Shown here one piece after another: positions 38,550 to 51,959 of a DNA stretch of 64,000 nucleotides. A program made the position numbers and the translations under genes. The stretch is from positions 13,325,327 to 13,389,326 of the forward strand of contig NC_031769.1 of NCBI RefSeq assembly GCF_001522545.3. Reading direction: 5' to 3'. Positions within the stretch are counted from its first letter, which is position 1. Each line of letters opens with the position of its first letter. The notes below the pieces were generated by a model. The model searched no databases, had not been told where the DNA came from, and was given only the letters and a program-made list of their open reading frames with translations. The DNA comes from Parus major. Taxonomy: Eukaryota; Chordata; Aves; Passeriformes; Paridae.

Positions 38550-38612
38550 TCACAGGATCATATAATAAATAGTTTGGATCAGAAAGAATCTTAAAGATCA
38601 CCTGGTTGGGCG
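38550..38612 (-). mobile_element. Short CR1 LINE 3'-terminal fragment
   Basis: TCACAGGATCATATAATAAAT, then AGTTTGGATCAGAAAGAATC and TTAAAGATCACCTGGTTG, follows the reverse-complement CR1 3' end (TCACAGAATCATAGAATGG, GGGACCTTAAAGATCATCTAG). Only about 63 bp is preserved, after which similarity is lost. Minus-strand copy, antisense to PARD3. Confidence 0.82.
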
Positions 38613-40207
38613 TGGAGGAGGTATAACAGCTGTGAGGGAGCAGCTTTCAGTCGTCCTTGAGGTGTGTGAAGGATGTCTGTGAGCTTGACCTTTGTAATGC
38701 TCAGCATGAGAGCCTGGATTGTGGCTGAGGTACCTTCCCAAAGGCTGCTCTGTCTTTTACAGGCTTTATCATAGATAAAGTAAGAAAGCATCATCTGAAC
38801 ATTGTTCTAAGAATCAGCTGTGACCATGTGGACCTGCTTGTTAACTGTTTTGTCTCCTTATCTGCAGAATACCTGTCCCCTCACCCCCTGTGCATTGCAA
38901 CTTCTCTTTTGCTATCCCTTTCCAGCAGTGAGACCTTCCTCTTTCACATGGCATCTCCTATGATGCCCCTTTTGACACCAAGCATGTAAGTGCCTCTGCT
39001 CAAGGCTCTTCTTCATGGAGCTCTCTTATCTGCAGTCTGATTTAGTCTGATAATGCTACCAGAAATTTGATGGGAAATAGTTGGTTGCAGTTCTGCATCC
39101 TTCAAATATTGTGTAAATGAGTGTTAACCTGTGGTGAGTGTTACATTCAGTGTGTTTTACTTCTTCGCCTTCCCATCCTTTCCTCTCTTCTGGATGTTTC
39201 AGAGGTTACCCAAGTAGAAACAGTTGCTTCCAGCCTTTGTGGATGGAAAGGGAAATCACTCACAGTGTGTTACCCTCCTGCTGAACTGCCAGGAGCTGGT
39301 AATGGCCAGGCTGTCTCAAATCTTTAGCACGTTCCTATTAAAAGCAGCGTTGTTTATGTGGGAAATGTTATTTCTATTGAAGTTTGGTGCTCAGTGCCAA
39401 ACAAAATTTGACATTTAAATATGTCCAAAAGGTTATTTAAAAGCCTGTTACAAAGGAGCCCATAACAAAATGTCCTATAATAGTTTGCATACCATTGCTG
39501 AACACTTATGACAAATTTTTTTGTAACTTGCAAGAGAATTACTGTTCCTGTGTGTGAGGCCTTGTCAGGGTTTGTTTTCCTTTAATATCCCCTCAACTTC
39601 TCTATTACTTTCATCAACACATGCCACCAACTGTTGTAAGTTCAACTGTATCTTGGCAAACAGTGAATAGCAAAGTGGAGGACAAGTATGTAAACTGCTC
39701 ATCAGTGCAGACAGACAGTACAAAATGGTAGGAAGCACATGGTTATTCCTTAAACTTTGTCTGTCCATTTCTATAAATAGAAAGTAGATCATATAATGTC
39801 AAAATACAGCAAAGGAGAAAAAGATGTTAACTCACTCATTCGAGACATGCACAGCTAGATGAGTGTAAGCGACAATGTTTTACCCAATTTTACTCACAAT
39901 GGCTGTTAAAAAAACCCCAGCCTGTAAATAGTGAATGCTACTCAAATATATCCTTACAGGACTTGAAACTGGTTTAGAATTACTTTAATGCAGATTTGTA
40001 TTGCATCAGAGTTCAGTCATTAATGGATATTGGTGGGGTTTAGAGGGGAAAGTGTTGCTTGATTGGTTGGTTTGGTTTTTCAGTGATTGTATCAGTTAAA
40101 GATGCAGCACTAAAGAAAGTTGTTTTCTGTTCTTTATCCTAGAGAATCAAAGCAGATTGTCTTTCTTAACAGAAGAGTTTATTGCTTAGAAGAAAGGAAG
40201 CTCTAGC

Positions 40208-40229
40208 AATAAATAAATAAACAAACAAG
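40208..40229. repeat. (AATA)n/(AACA)n tetranucleotide tract
   Basis: Tandem AATA units pass into AACA units over about 22 bases. Short microsatellite. Confidence 0.75.
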
Positions 40230-43200
40230 TAAATATGTTGGAAGAGATTGATGGTCAGCCTAGCACCATATACATGAGCTGCCCTTGTGACATCAGCTCC
40301 ATCCAATGTCCTGATAGCAAAGAGACAGACTGCTAAGAAGTTTTTCACTTCTATGTTAGGCATTGATGGAGGGAAGCAGAGGTGGAATGTATAATCTATG
40401 TTTATTTTACCATTCGGGACAGAGGTGTCTCAAGAACATAGTTCTTGAGAATAAGGCTTTCAGCTTAGCTGAAAAATGTCTCTAGTATGTTTTGCATCAC
40501 AGAGAAGAGAAGCTGAATGACTGATCAATACTGCTTTTTATGTAGATGACAAGGATGCCATACAGTGGGGCTTTATGGCAATCACCTGACATCCATAGCT
40601 GAGCACGATGTAGAAAGACAACTCCTAATGGCTGTCACTCTGTAATCATTTCCCACCAGGAGTGCATTGTCCTGAAATAAAATTGAAATAAAATAGGCAC
40701 TGTGCTGCTGTAAATCTAAATAGCTTGAAAATAGTAGGTTAGACTCCTCCAGCTTGCTGAGGACATTTTAATGGAAACATAAATACCATAATCATATGCT
40801 TTTTGCATGCATTTTGCCATTAAAAGAAAAAAAATCTTCATTTTAGAAGGGAGACCTTTATGAACTGGTTTATTTTCTATCAAGAGTGGAATCAAGTTAT
40901 GTCAAAGGAATATCTGGGAACTGAAAATAACCCCACTTCCTTTAACTGTCATCTGCTCAGTGCAAAGAGGCAAGATTGTGTTTTTTCAGGTCGGGTCACA
41001 TACTTTGCTTGCTGCTTTTCCAAAAAGAAAGAGAGAACATTTTATTAGGTTGTTAACTTTGATTCTCTCAGTAATATCTTTGTGCTTAAATTGGCATGAG
41101 AGTAATGAAACCTGGAAACTGCATAGAAACACTCTAATATAATAAAAGAATATGTAAAAAATGAAATAAGCAGACCCTGTCTTTCTAGTGTATATAAAAT
41201 GACTCTTAGCAATAGCAGAATGGGTCATGAAAGCTATGAAATACTATATTGCTGTGCTTGGATAAATATTTGTTAAAAAAGCAGGCTCTTGTGCAGCTAT
41301 ATTAAACTTCTTTATTAGTCGTGTCAGTCACAGGAGTGTTCTTAAGTCTGTGGGATCATTTATGTGTAGGAATTTGAGCTTACTGCTAGGCCCACCAGAG
41401 ATAGAGATAGGAGTTATTACTCAGGGTGATGCATCCTGCAAATGCTAGGATGTTTCTTAGATGAAGAGATTTTTTGATGGTTCTGGAAGTTGACTTGAAG
41501 AGCACTTTCATGAAGGGAAAGGCCACGACACTGCAAACCATCTATCCAGTGACATTTAAAGCCTGCAGAGCTGTGCAGAAGGCTAACAATCTATATTGAA
41601 TAAGATTATGAGTAAGCTCTTCCCTCCTACTTCTGTTTACTTCTCTTTGCTGATCTGGAAGTGTTTTCCTGTCTCCTGGATCCCTTGTTCCCTGTTTGTC
41701 ACCCTCTGCCATCAGAGCCCTGCAGATACCATGCTGCAGGGGAAGGTACCACTCATGCAGGTAAATGTTGAGAATACTCGGGCATTTCAGAGCAGGGACC
41801 TTCCTGTTTTGCAAACTCCATAAGTAATCGGTAATGTTTCAGAAATTAATAGTCACAGGTTTTAAATCCATACCTTCCAGTCAATGTCACTCTTTTGTGG
41901 CATTGCGAAGCTTCATTCCTGTGAGAATCTGACTTCTGGAAAGAGTTTCCTGGCCTAGGAAATGGCACACATGCCATTATGGAATAATCAGACTCTCCAA
42001 GGCAAGCTGTCTGGAGAGCAGTGGGTTAATGAACTATTTGCAGTTCTCTAATGTGTAAAACTGAAAATAATACTTGGAAGTCATTGTGGTATTTTTCTTC
42101 CTCTGTCTGTTATAACCCAGAGAAGGATTAGTTAGAGCCTCTGTGAGACTCTTCATGGGGTTTAATTTCACTTTAGAGCTAACACATTGGGTTTTTTTGT
42201 TTCTCTACCCTTCATCCTATAAGCCAGTAATCCTTGCCCCCAGGACTGCCTAAAAATTAGCTTGGTCTCTCATAGACCCGTATATTTAGAACCCAATAGA
42301 CACTATTAGCATTGGCATTTTATTATCTTAGGTTGGTTGTTTTCTTTTGTTCTTCCATCTTGATAGAATATAAGACAAGTTTTAATATAAATTCATGAGG
42401 ATTTATGTAGGCTCCCTATTGTGAAAGTATGCGATTGCACTCCCCTCTTTGGGTTACCACTTTGGTGGAATAAATGGCAGACTTACAGTGAACTCTATTC
42501 AGGTCTCCCATTTTAATTACTTGAAAGTCCTGGTCTCTCTCTGAATAGATACCAAGCACTGATACTGTTGTGAGAACCACGTCTTTCTCCATTTACCACA
42601 GCCACAGCCTCACTGAAACCCCGGTGCTTGCTCTTCCCCTCTCCTCCGGCTGGCCTGCCACGCAGTCTGAAGTGCCACAGCTATTTGTTTGTTTTCACAA
42701 AAGCAGCTGGAGTTAGTAGCTCTGCAAATGGCTGCAGTGGGCAAATGCACAGAGAGATAAGAGAGATGAACTTCCCGCTCTGGGTTACAGGACCAGGAGG
42801 TGAAGAGGGGCCCGCCCAAAAGTGCCCTTGGTGCCCCTGTTCTGGGAGACTGCGGATGGGCTCCCGCCACTGGAAGTTGGGGGTATCTGCATAGCTGGGT
42901 GATTTTTAATTCCTTTAAGTGCAGATAAGAGAATGTTTATAAAAAGGGGGTCAAAACCTGTCACTTCAATACAATTTATTAGCAATTTAAATACATTGTA
43001 ACTGAATTATGCATAGTATTTTTGTTGGTATATTAGTACAATTTGTACACAAATATAGATCAGTTGTTTTGTTGCTTGGATTAAAAAAGAGAAAAAACTT
43101 TACCTTTTTTTTTTTTTTCCCCAGATGGTAGAAGTTAATATTTAATTTAAAAAAAAGAAAGAAGGAAAAAGAAAACTATAATTATATATCCTAGTATGAA

Positions 43201-46200
43201 AAAAACATGATGCAAAATCTAGAAAAGACCTTGTCTTTGGCATCAAATGGTTATTGTATGGCTTGAGACTGTAGTCCAAAAACCCAGCTGTGTGTGTAAC
43301 ATGCACATCTTTTTTTCCCACTAATGCCGTCAATGCAACTTGAAGTTCTTCATCCTGAGAAAATTATGGAGAATATTTGAGTACACAAAGCTGAAAAAGC
43401 AAAGGCTTTCCCGTTCATTAAATCAAGTGCTTTGATCTTACCGGTGTAAACTGCTAAAATCTGTTCTTTGCAAGTCCTACTAACCAAAAGTTGGATTGCA
43501 GACTGATGTTGTGCCTCACTTGAACACCATAATTTAATCAGTTTAATTTGTTGTTGCTGTTGAATGTGGCCCTTTCTAAATAGAATACAAATTTATGATC
43601 CTTTTGTCTTTTATGTCCCTCCAGTCAACCCATCTGTTCCTCTTTGGTGAAGTTTTCAGTCTTCTCCTTTCCAAGCATTTGAAGAGCTAGGGTTTTTCAT
43701 TTTAGATATGTGTAGTTATGGGGGAGGGATGCACAGGAAGAGCTTGGAGAGAGACCTGTGTTTTCATGAGATCTTAGCTTTTTAGTTTCTAAAATTAAAT
43801 ATGCAAATTAAAGTTATAATTTTAATGTAATTTAATGGATGTTCTTCTAATATCGGAGAGTTTGAAGGGGTTTTCTTTCTTTTCTATTTTTATGACTAAT
43901 ACCTCCTTTACAGATGAGACAAACTATATTTAACTACACTGTTTATCCTTATGGCCAGTCTTGTTTGTTTATGTGACTTACAAATCTTCCTCCTTATGGT
44001 TAAAGTACATTGTCACTGGAGGAAGTGGTGGAGTCTAATTGTGGGGAGGAATCCTCTGCAGTGAACTTCAGGAAGGAAAATAGCATCACTTCATATAGGT
44101 TTCAGGGGGAAGTGGTTAATTCCTTTTAACATCTTGTAAACTCATTGAATGAATGTGTATGAAACATACCACACTGGCAGCCCTGGAAACTGAGAAATTG
44201 CTGAAAGATCTCGTTTCAGTTTGTTCTTGGTTGGAAAGCTGAAAAACAGTGCTTTTCCACTCATCACTCAGAAAACAGTGTATATTCTAACTGCCTTGTA
44301 CTTTATGATATATTGTTAAAGAATTGGTTTATAAGGTGTTTGAAAACTTGTTCCTTAAGGCTCAAACACTGTGATGTGAAATATTGAAAGGTTTCTTGCA
44401 TGATCTATTTTATATGATTAGGTATTTCTGAAGAACATCAGACTTATTTCTAAAATCAGACTTACTTGCACTGTTTTTTTTTTTTTCATTCTTTAAAATA
44501 CTAGTGGCATTTAAATAGCTTTTCAATTTGATGTGTTCATAGCACTCTTTCTTACATGATGGATATATCAAATGTTATTATGGTAAATAGATGACATATT
44601 TGTAATGGATAGGTAATTTCATCTACCCGGAGTTTAGAAAGTGATATAACATATAAGACTTAATTTAGGAAAGGAAAAGCAGAGGAGCAGATTTTGCTTC
44701 ATTTTAATTTGTGTGTATAGTTTTGTAACAATAATGCATGGCATGCCTGAGCTGCATTGCTTTCTGTAATGAATTGTGTTCTGTGTGCAACAATTCATTG
44801 TTGATTACAGCCTTCCCTCATTCCTACGTTTCCATTTAAAAGGAAACACAGTGCAAACTGGGATGAAAAGAGAACACATAATTTCTACTCCCAACATTTA
44901 AAAAAAACAATTAACATTAGACTTCAAGGGATGTGAGAACTAATGTCCCTCATTTCCACTTATCTTTGGGATGGGAAGAGCTCTGACCTGGCAAACAAAG
45001 AAGACAGAAAATATTAGCATTGGTCTTTATTTCCCAAGACATAGTTCATGGCTCATTAACAGTGGTAGTATATGTTACTATGCTGCAGAGAAAACAAGCA
45101 GAAGTTGCCTGTTGTTACTTTGTAATTGTGTTAGTGGATGTAATGTGAAAAAAAAAGAAAAAAGGAAAAAAAGAAGGTTTAGCTGTGTATTATTTTGTAC
45201 ATCATCTTAAACTGTGCTCTGTCTGCCATCTTAAGATAAACTCTATGCATATTGGCTAAAATGTCAAATTAACCCACCCGTTTTTAGGATTGCTAAATGC
45301 CCATCAAGGAATGGAGGGTTGTGCTGAAGCTATTTTAATTAGTGAAGTGTGATTTAAAGGTTGCTAAAATCAAAAAGAGCTTATTCATTTTTCATCAATA
45401 ATAATTTTTCTTAATATTTCATCAAAACCTGCTGATTCGGAGACCACCTTCTGGGCTTTGATTCATTAGGACTGCAGACATAATTTAATTTTTTCCCTTT
45501 TCCTCATTCTGTGATATGCTCTTTCATCTTTGAGACATTGTTAAGATGTTTCTAACATTCACAGATTGCTAATTGATCCAACTTTTTTTAAAACTGTACT
45601 TAAGACAGAGGCTTCTTTTCTGTGGAAACAATTTTCCATGCATTTTCTCTTGTTAGAGTTTTTTTTCAATCTATGTATCTGATAGAGTATAAGTTCTCAA
45701 ACAGACATTGAAAATGGAGGACATGTATGGTTTTATATATAGCGAGTGAGGCAAAAATATTAGAGACATGACAGAGGGAATTTAAAAGAGTTGGTAGAGT
45801 TTTTAAGATTGTGCAGTTACTACATTAGGCCTTTATAGTTCATCTAGAACTAACCTGGTATTAAAACAGTGCTGTAAGTAATGTTTTTTTGTCTAAATCT
45901 TTGGGGGATCATGGAGAAGAGCAATTATGGGAATTTATGCAAAGGCATTTTGTGAAAGGATGTACAATTAAAAGAAATTGCTCCTTTCACTTTAGTAGGG
46001 CTGTTCACCTAAGTTTTGTCTACATTATCATACTCTGGTAATTTCTAGTCCCCAAATGCATTTCTGTTACTATTTTAAGTTGAGCTTCATAACCTGTTTC
46101 TTCTTGGAAGATTTCCCTGTAGAGCAGTATCCGGAAAGCTTTCCGTTTGGTACCTTGTTAAAACAACCAGTGGCTGGTTAGTCAGCACAGTGGGTTGGAG

Positions 46201-46865
46201 CAATCCAAGTGCCGTGGGCTGTACCCTGATCCTTTTCTGTGAGTAGCTGGAAAACCATCACAATGTTCATTTTCCTTTGCTCATCTCAGTTGTGAAATGT
46301 ATCACACTGGGTGGATGCACCTGATGTCCATTCTGTGAGGGCATAGTGAATTAGAGAAGGACCATCTTTTTCTTTTCTTCCATGAGGCCATTTTTCTCAA
46401 TTCAGTCTAATTAGAATTTCAGAAACGTCCTCTATGTCTTGCTTAGCTGGCCACAGCTAAGTTGTTTGTCCTGTGAAGCCGCACTGAACAGTTCATGCAG
46501 ACTGAATTTCATTAGCTTTCATTAGTTGCACTGTTCTGCTGTAGTTAAAATTGCTGCAGCTCAAGATGTCAGAATTTAGCAGGAAAATAGGTAAAGCCAA
46601 CATACCATTCAGTGTCAGAAATAATCCTACTTTATTGGAGCTCACACTTGTGTTTTTTATTATTCCTTCTCATGGCTCAGATGCCTCCATCTTTTATGTA
46701 GAGTGTCATATGTGCGTGTCCACATTCAGTAGAACACATGCCCATGTGCAGAATGAAATGCAGATACGAGAATGTGTTTAGCTGTCACACAATTTTTATG
46801 TGCATGTGTTTATGTCTGTCTAAATGTGTTTGCATTTAGAAAATCTCAAAAAATTCCTCTGCTCT

Positions 46866-47145
46866 AGAGGAAGTGACCTCCAGAAGCCATCTAGTCCAAC
46901 CCCCTGCTCAGAGTGGGTTTGGTCAGGTCAGGTAGCTCAGGGCTGCAGTTGTGTCCTGAATATCTCTGAGGATGGAGATTTCATTCAGCTCCCTGGGTGC
47001 CTGTTCCAGTATTTGATCAGCTTCATGCTAGCTAGAAAAACAAAGGAAAAAAGAAAAAGCTTTTTATATCAGAATTTCCTGTCCTGCTATTTGTGTCCAT
47101 TTTCTCTCATTCTAATGCTGTGCAGCTCAAAGAGGAGTTTGGTGT
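46866..47145 (-). mobile_element. CR1 LINE 3' fragment
   Basis: The stretch contains GAAGCCATCTAGTCCAACC, then CCCTGCTCAGAG, GTCCTGAATATCTCTGAGG, CTGTTCCAGTATTTGATCAG and AGAATTTCCTGTCCTGC. These are successive landmarks of the reverse-complement CR1 3' region. An A/G-rich insertion sits near 47035-47060. The extreme 3' tail is missing at the left. The copy is minus-strand, 5'-truncated and non-coding; the 114-codon open frame across it on the + strand is a chance frame in the antisense of the element. Confidence 0.9.
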
Positions 47146-50100
47146 GCATGTGTAAAAAAATAAACTAAAAAATCTTACCAAAAGGAATGAATCACTTCAT
47201 GTAATATTAGGAAAATGAAACAAGAGATTCAAAATTTTCAGGCATCAAAAGAAAATTTAAAATAATAGGATTACCTTACAAAATAATTGTTTGTTGTCAT
47301 TGAACTTCTCCTTGAATGATTACCAATGTTGGCTTTTTTTACCTATTGTATTTTCATATTTCAGAATACACATCTAGTTTCCCACAAATTATTTTGAAAA
47401 CATGTCTTTTTCTCTACTACACTCCCAAAACTTGAATAAGAAGTCTGAGAGCAAAGTATAACTCTTGATTCTTCTTTCGATAAAGGAAGCTGCATAGGAA
47501 GTTGCCTTTTCTCCTTTAATTCACAGGTTTTGTACTATGGTTACAGCATTCATCTCCACCAAAAATGATGCATCTTAAAGTACCCTTAAAAATGACTCAG
47601 AGCTGTGTGTGTTGTTGTTGGCTTGCTCCTTATGCATGCTTAGTTCTGCTAGGGCAGGATTGCTGCTGTGTGGGACGTGTGGCTCTGACTGCCTTTCTTT
47701 TGCTAAAGGATTTTCTGTGTTTCTCTTTCAACACCGAGGTTCTGCAGCTCATCTGCACAATTTCCTTGGACAAAAAGAGATCGTAACTCAGAGAAATGAT
47801 ACTGTGTTGGCAGTGAATTCTGAAACAAAAGCTTCCAAACATTTCTCAAAGTCCGGCTTGCTATGTTCATTCTGGGCTAGAATTCGCAGATGGTGAGTGC
47901 ATTGCAGGAATGGAGGCTCAGGAGACACAGGATCTCATGTGGAGCTGAAGGGGCACACGAGAGGAGAGAGGGGGAAATGAAGCAACTCTCCCGTGGAGAT
48001 CAGGAGCGCTGCAGGATGGAGATCAGGGAGAGGAAGCTACCTGCTGAGCTTGCTGGGACAAAGGAGAGCTAGCTATACTCTCACCTGCAGGAAAAAAAAT
48101 AATAGAAAAATCAGCTGTCCTCTTTGTAAGCACACATGATGAATAGGATGGTCTGGGCAGGGTTATCTTTCAGCTAGAGAGCATATTTGTAAGGACCCTG
48201 AAGAACTCCATAACCTTTAAAGGGACTTGTAGTTAATATAACTACTCCTTCACCCCTCAGCTGATCCCCTCACCACTCCCTGCACTGACAACAGTGACAC
48301 ACTGCTGCTCTTTAATTGCACATAAATCAGGGCCAGAGTGGAGACAAGCCAGGACAGTATGGAAGGAGAATTTAAGTGTAAAAGTATAATTACCTGGGCT
48401 GGAACATGGCCAGGGCACCAAGGTTAACACCTGTATGCTTGTGAGAACCACCTGTTGATATTCTTCCAGAAACTATTTTCTGCAGTTACAGAGAAGACCT
48501 TGTTAGTCACTTGGTCTGATCTCTGTACACAAAATTGGTTCTTACTGTGGTGTATTCTATCACTTGCATAGTGCACATTGAAATGGGGTGTGTTCAACAG
48601 CATTATGTGGGCTCTTTCTCTTATAGCTCTTGTTTGAGAAGACAATTGCCTGGTATTTAATCTAAATGTTTTGTTTTATTGCCTCCATGTTCTCTTGAAT
48701 GTACTGAGGTGTACAACAGAAATGCATAAACCAGCTGAGATTCACAGTATCTATCTGAGAGTGTCCCTTGAGATACTGAGGAGGAAAAAAATATTTTGAT
48801 GTGTGTTCCTCAGTCACAAAACAGCAAGTTGACTGCTTGCTGCTGAGAACTGAACAAAGCAAGCTCAGCTATCACCACATCTCACCAGAAAAGACACAAA
48901 GCATTACCATCTTCCTTTCCTTCTTTGTAGACAAATGCAACATCACTCCTTTTGTGTGCTTAGTTTAATCACATTTTTCATCTTTCACCCTCTTATTTCA
49001 TTACTCCATCTTCAGTCAATTTATATTCTCTGGGTAGAACACAGGAGTGCCATTTCAAGCAAATCAACAGTCACATCCTTCATCATTCTTCCTGAGCTAC
49101 TCAAACCTTCTCTTCACTGAGGCAATACTGAGAGCAGAGCTGCCTCAAGTCATTCAAGAACTCTGAAAAGTGGTTTTCCATTTCTTTCTCAGTCGGGTAT
49201 TTATCCAGTCTTAAAGTCCTCCATACTTTCATCTGAAGGCAGCTATCTCTTGAATACTTATCTCCCTAGTAAGAGGAGAAATAAATTTTGTTCTGCTCTT
49301 GACCTTGTTTTTGATGGGTGTTTTTCATTTGTAAAAAACGTACAGCATTTCACAAGGTTCTGCACAGTCTGTCCTGGTTTCATATTATGTCAGTGTTACC
49401 TGAGCATCTTTTCAGAGGAGGTTGACAGGACATTTTGTCTGTTTGTCATGTGGGGCTGAATGTGGGCATACAAAAAGAAAACTGTCATTCCTACAGATTG
49501 AACTAAATCTTGGTAGCTGTGGCTGCAATATTTTATTCCTTACAGACGAGCACTGAAAAGGACTTCTGCACATTCAGCAGCTGAGTACACAATCTAGCAT
49601 TCAAGCTAGGCAGTGTAAAATCAGATTTTTATTTTTTGTTGTTATTGGTTTTTTATAGTTGATAGCATAAGGATCATTAATATTTCACTAGGATTTATTA
49701 TAAAAGAGAATTATATTGTAATGTTAGAGGGAAATGTTGAAACTTGTATGTGATTTTAAATTGCTGTGCATCCAGTCTGACAAATTGTGCTAGTGTAGAG
49801 GAAATAAAAGAACTAAGAGAAGTTTAAACTCATGAGAGCAGAGGAAGACAATTTTATACACAAATAAATATAATATTAAGAAGGATGACATGAGGGAAGT
49901 GGTTGATGTGAGATGGACATGTCAAAATAGGAGAAAATGAAAGTTAGAAGCATCAGGATGAGAATGACGTTGTGTGCTCAAGGCAAAAAGAGCTCCCAGA
50001 CTTTGGACTTGGAGATGACAAGAAGGTGGGATGAAGATGGTTATAGGAGGTAAAAAAAGGTAATAATTACATTTCATACATTTCAGTCCCTTATGTATGT

Positions 50101-51918
50101 CTGTAAGGTCCTTGGCTATGATATATTTCACACACAATTCACCAGAATACAACCAAATAAATTCTGCTGTAATACCTTTTCCCCTCATATGAGCTCTCTT
50201 ACAGGATTCACCTGAGATTAGGCAAAGATATCTGAGCTCATTTATTCCCACCCTGCAATTTCAGCATTGCTGCAGATACAAAAATGAAGCCTTGACTGCT
50301 GCATCCCTTTTGATACCACATCAGAACAATTTAAAGAGGCATAAAACAGCAGGAGCTGCAATGTAGGTGTTCAGGTTCTTGCTGCTCGGTCACATTACTA
50401 TCTTGCTATAACTGCAAGGGTGTTGCAAACTTGATTAAAAAAATTAATGATGAGAAACAAAGGGATGAGCAAAGAGCCCAAAAGAAAAAAGTGAAGAAAC
50501 CGTGCAAGAAGTTTATTGCATGCAAGTCATCCAATTATCCCTCAGAGCCCACATCCCTTGTCTAATTGCCTGAGTTGATCCTTCTTCAGGACTGAATGGA
50601 TTAAAAGAAATAGCAGGGCTGGTGGAAAGCAGCCTATGGGAGGCATTTTGTCAACAGGCTTGCATGAACAGCAGAATAGAGTTTCTATTTGCTTCTGTTT
50701 GTCTGGGTCTTCTGTTATCAAAAGAGGAGCAAAGAATGAAAAATATGAGGGCTTTTGATTAGGAAATAGTCTCTTTGGCTCAGAGTTGAGACACTGGGGG
50801 ATGCTGGATCCTTTTTATGCTGTGCTAGTCTGTATAGTATATCTCTCTCCAGGATCATAAATTCTCACTTTACACTATATTAAGTTCATTTGAAAAACTG
50901 AGGGAAGAGGAAAACTTCTTCAGGATATCTCACTACAAATTCACTAGACACTGGAGAGTGTCAGGATTGAGCTGGCATTAAAATGAGTGTGAGTGGCAGC
51001 CCGGATCCTTATCTCACAGCAGTCACATGTGCCAAACTCACAATGGAGGAAAGACAACCGTCAAGCTTAATGTACCTCAAAGGACTTCTGGTTAATACAT
51101 TTGTCTGCAAACACACCAGATAAGAAATAGTCCTGTCTCATAGCTTAGATTCTCACCCTGTTATGCAAAATATCTCCTGCAATTATCCCCTCTAGACAAC
51201 ATCTGTCCCCTTTCCTCTTGCAACATTAGGGGTGGAAATACTATGAAGGGAATGAAATCAAGAATATCCTGTAAAAGAAGGAAAAGGAGAGAAAATCAGT
51301 CTTCTTCTGTCTTGTTTCCTGTTGCCAAAGCCTACGGTTTTGCCCAGTACATTGCCCTGTGAAAGAGAACATTTAGAGCACAAAAAAATCCTCAAGAGTG
51401 ATGTTATCTTACTCTCATTTGTGCAGTTCCATAGAGTATGGTGCAGTATATTTATAGAGTTTGTAATAAGATCAGGTTGCCTGTCTTACAGCTGTTATGT
51501 GAAATGTTAAGATGTAACACAGCATTAGAAAGAAAAGAGGCTACAAAGATGGCAGGTGGTTCATTTGGATGTCCTCAGGTGACATCAAGCTTAGACATTA
51601 ATTTCCTGACAGAAGCCTGCAGCAGAGTGGAAACATTATCTGAACTGGAAAGGGCTTAGCAGAGGGGGCAGAAAAAATGATATTTTCTGAGCAGTCCTAG
51701 ACCTGACTTATACCTGCTTATGCCTTCCTTACTTATACTCCAAATTTTATTTAAAAGTAATAGTTTTAAAAATTCCTATGCAGTTATTTCATCAAGACCA
51801 TTTTCTAACTTGCTGTGTGGTGAAAACTTAAATGATTCATGCATTCATACTGTTCTGACTGAATAATTAAAACATTTTGACAGGCTGAATGTACAATGGA
51901 TTGCATATGCTCCTCTCT

Positions 51919-51959
51919 CTAGATATATATATGTATGTATGTGTATATATATATATATG
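51919..51959. repeat. (TA)n/(TG)n dinucleotide microsatellite
   Basis: A compound tract of TATATATA, GTATGTATGTGTATA and TATATATATAT. Likely length-variable. Confidence 0.85.

Noticed and set aside
46824..47168. 114-codon + strand frame near 47 kb
   Set aside because: It runs through a minus-strand CR1 fragment, read in antisense, and so is a chance frame.
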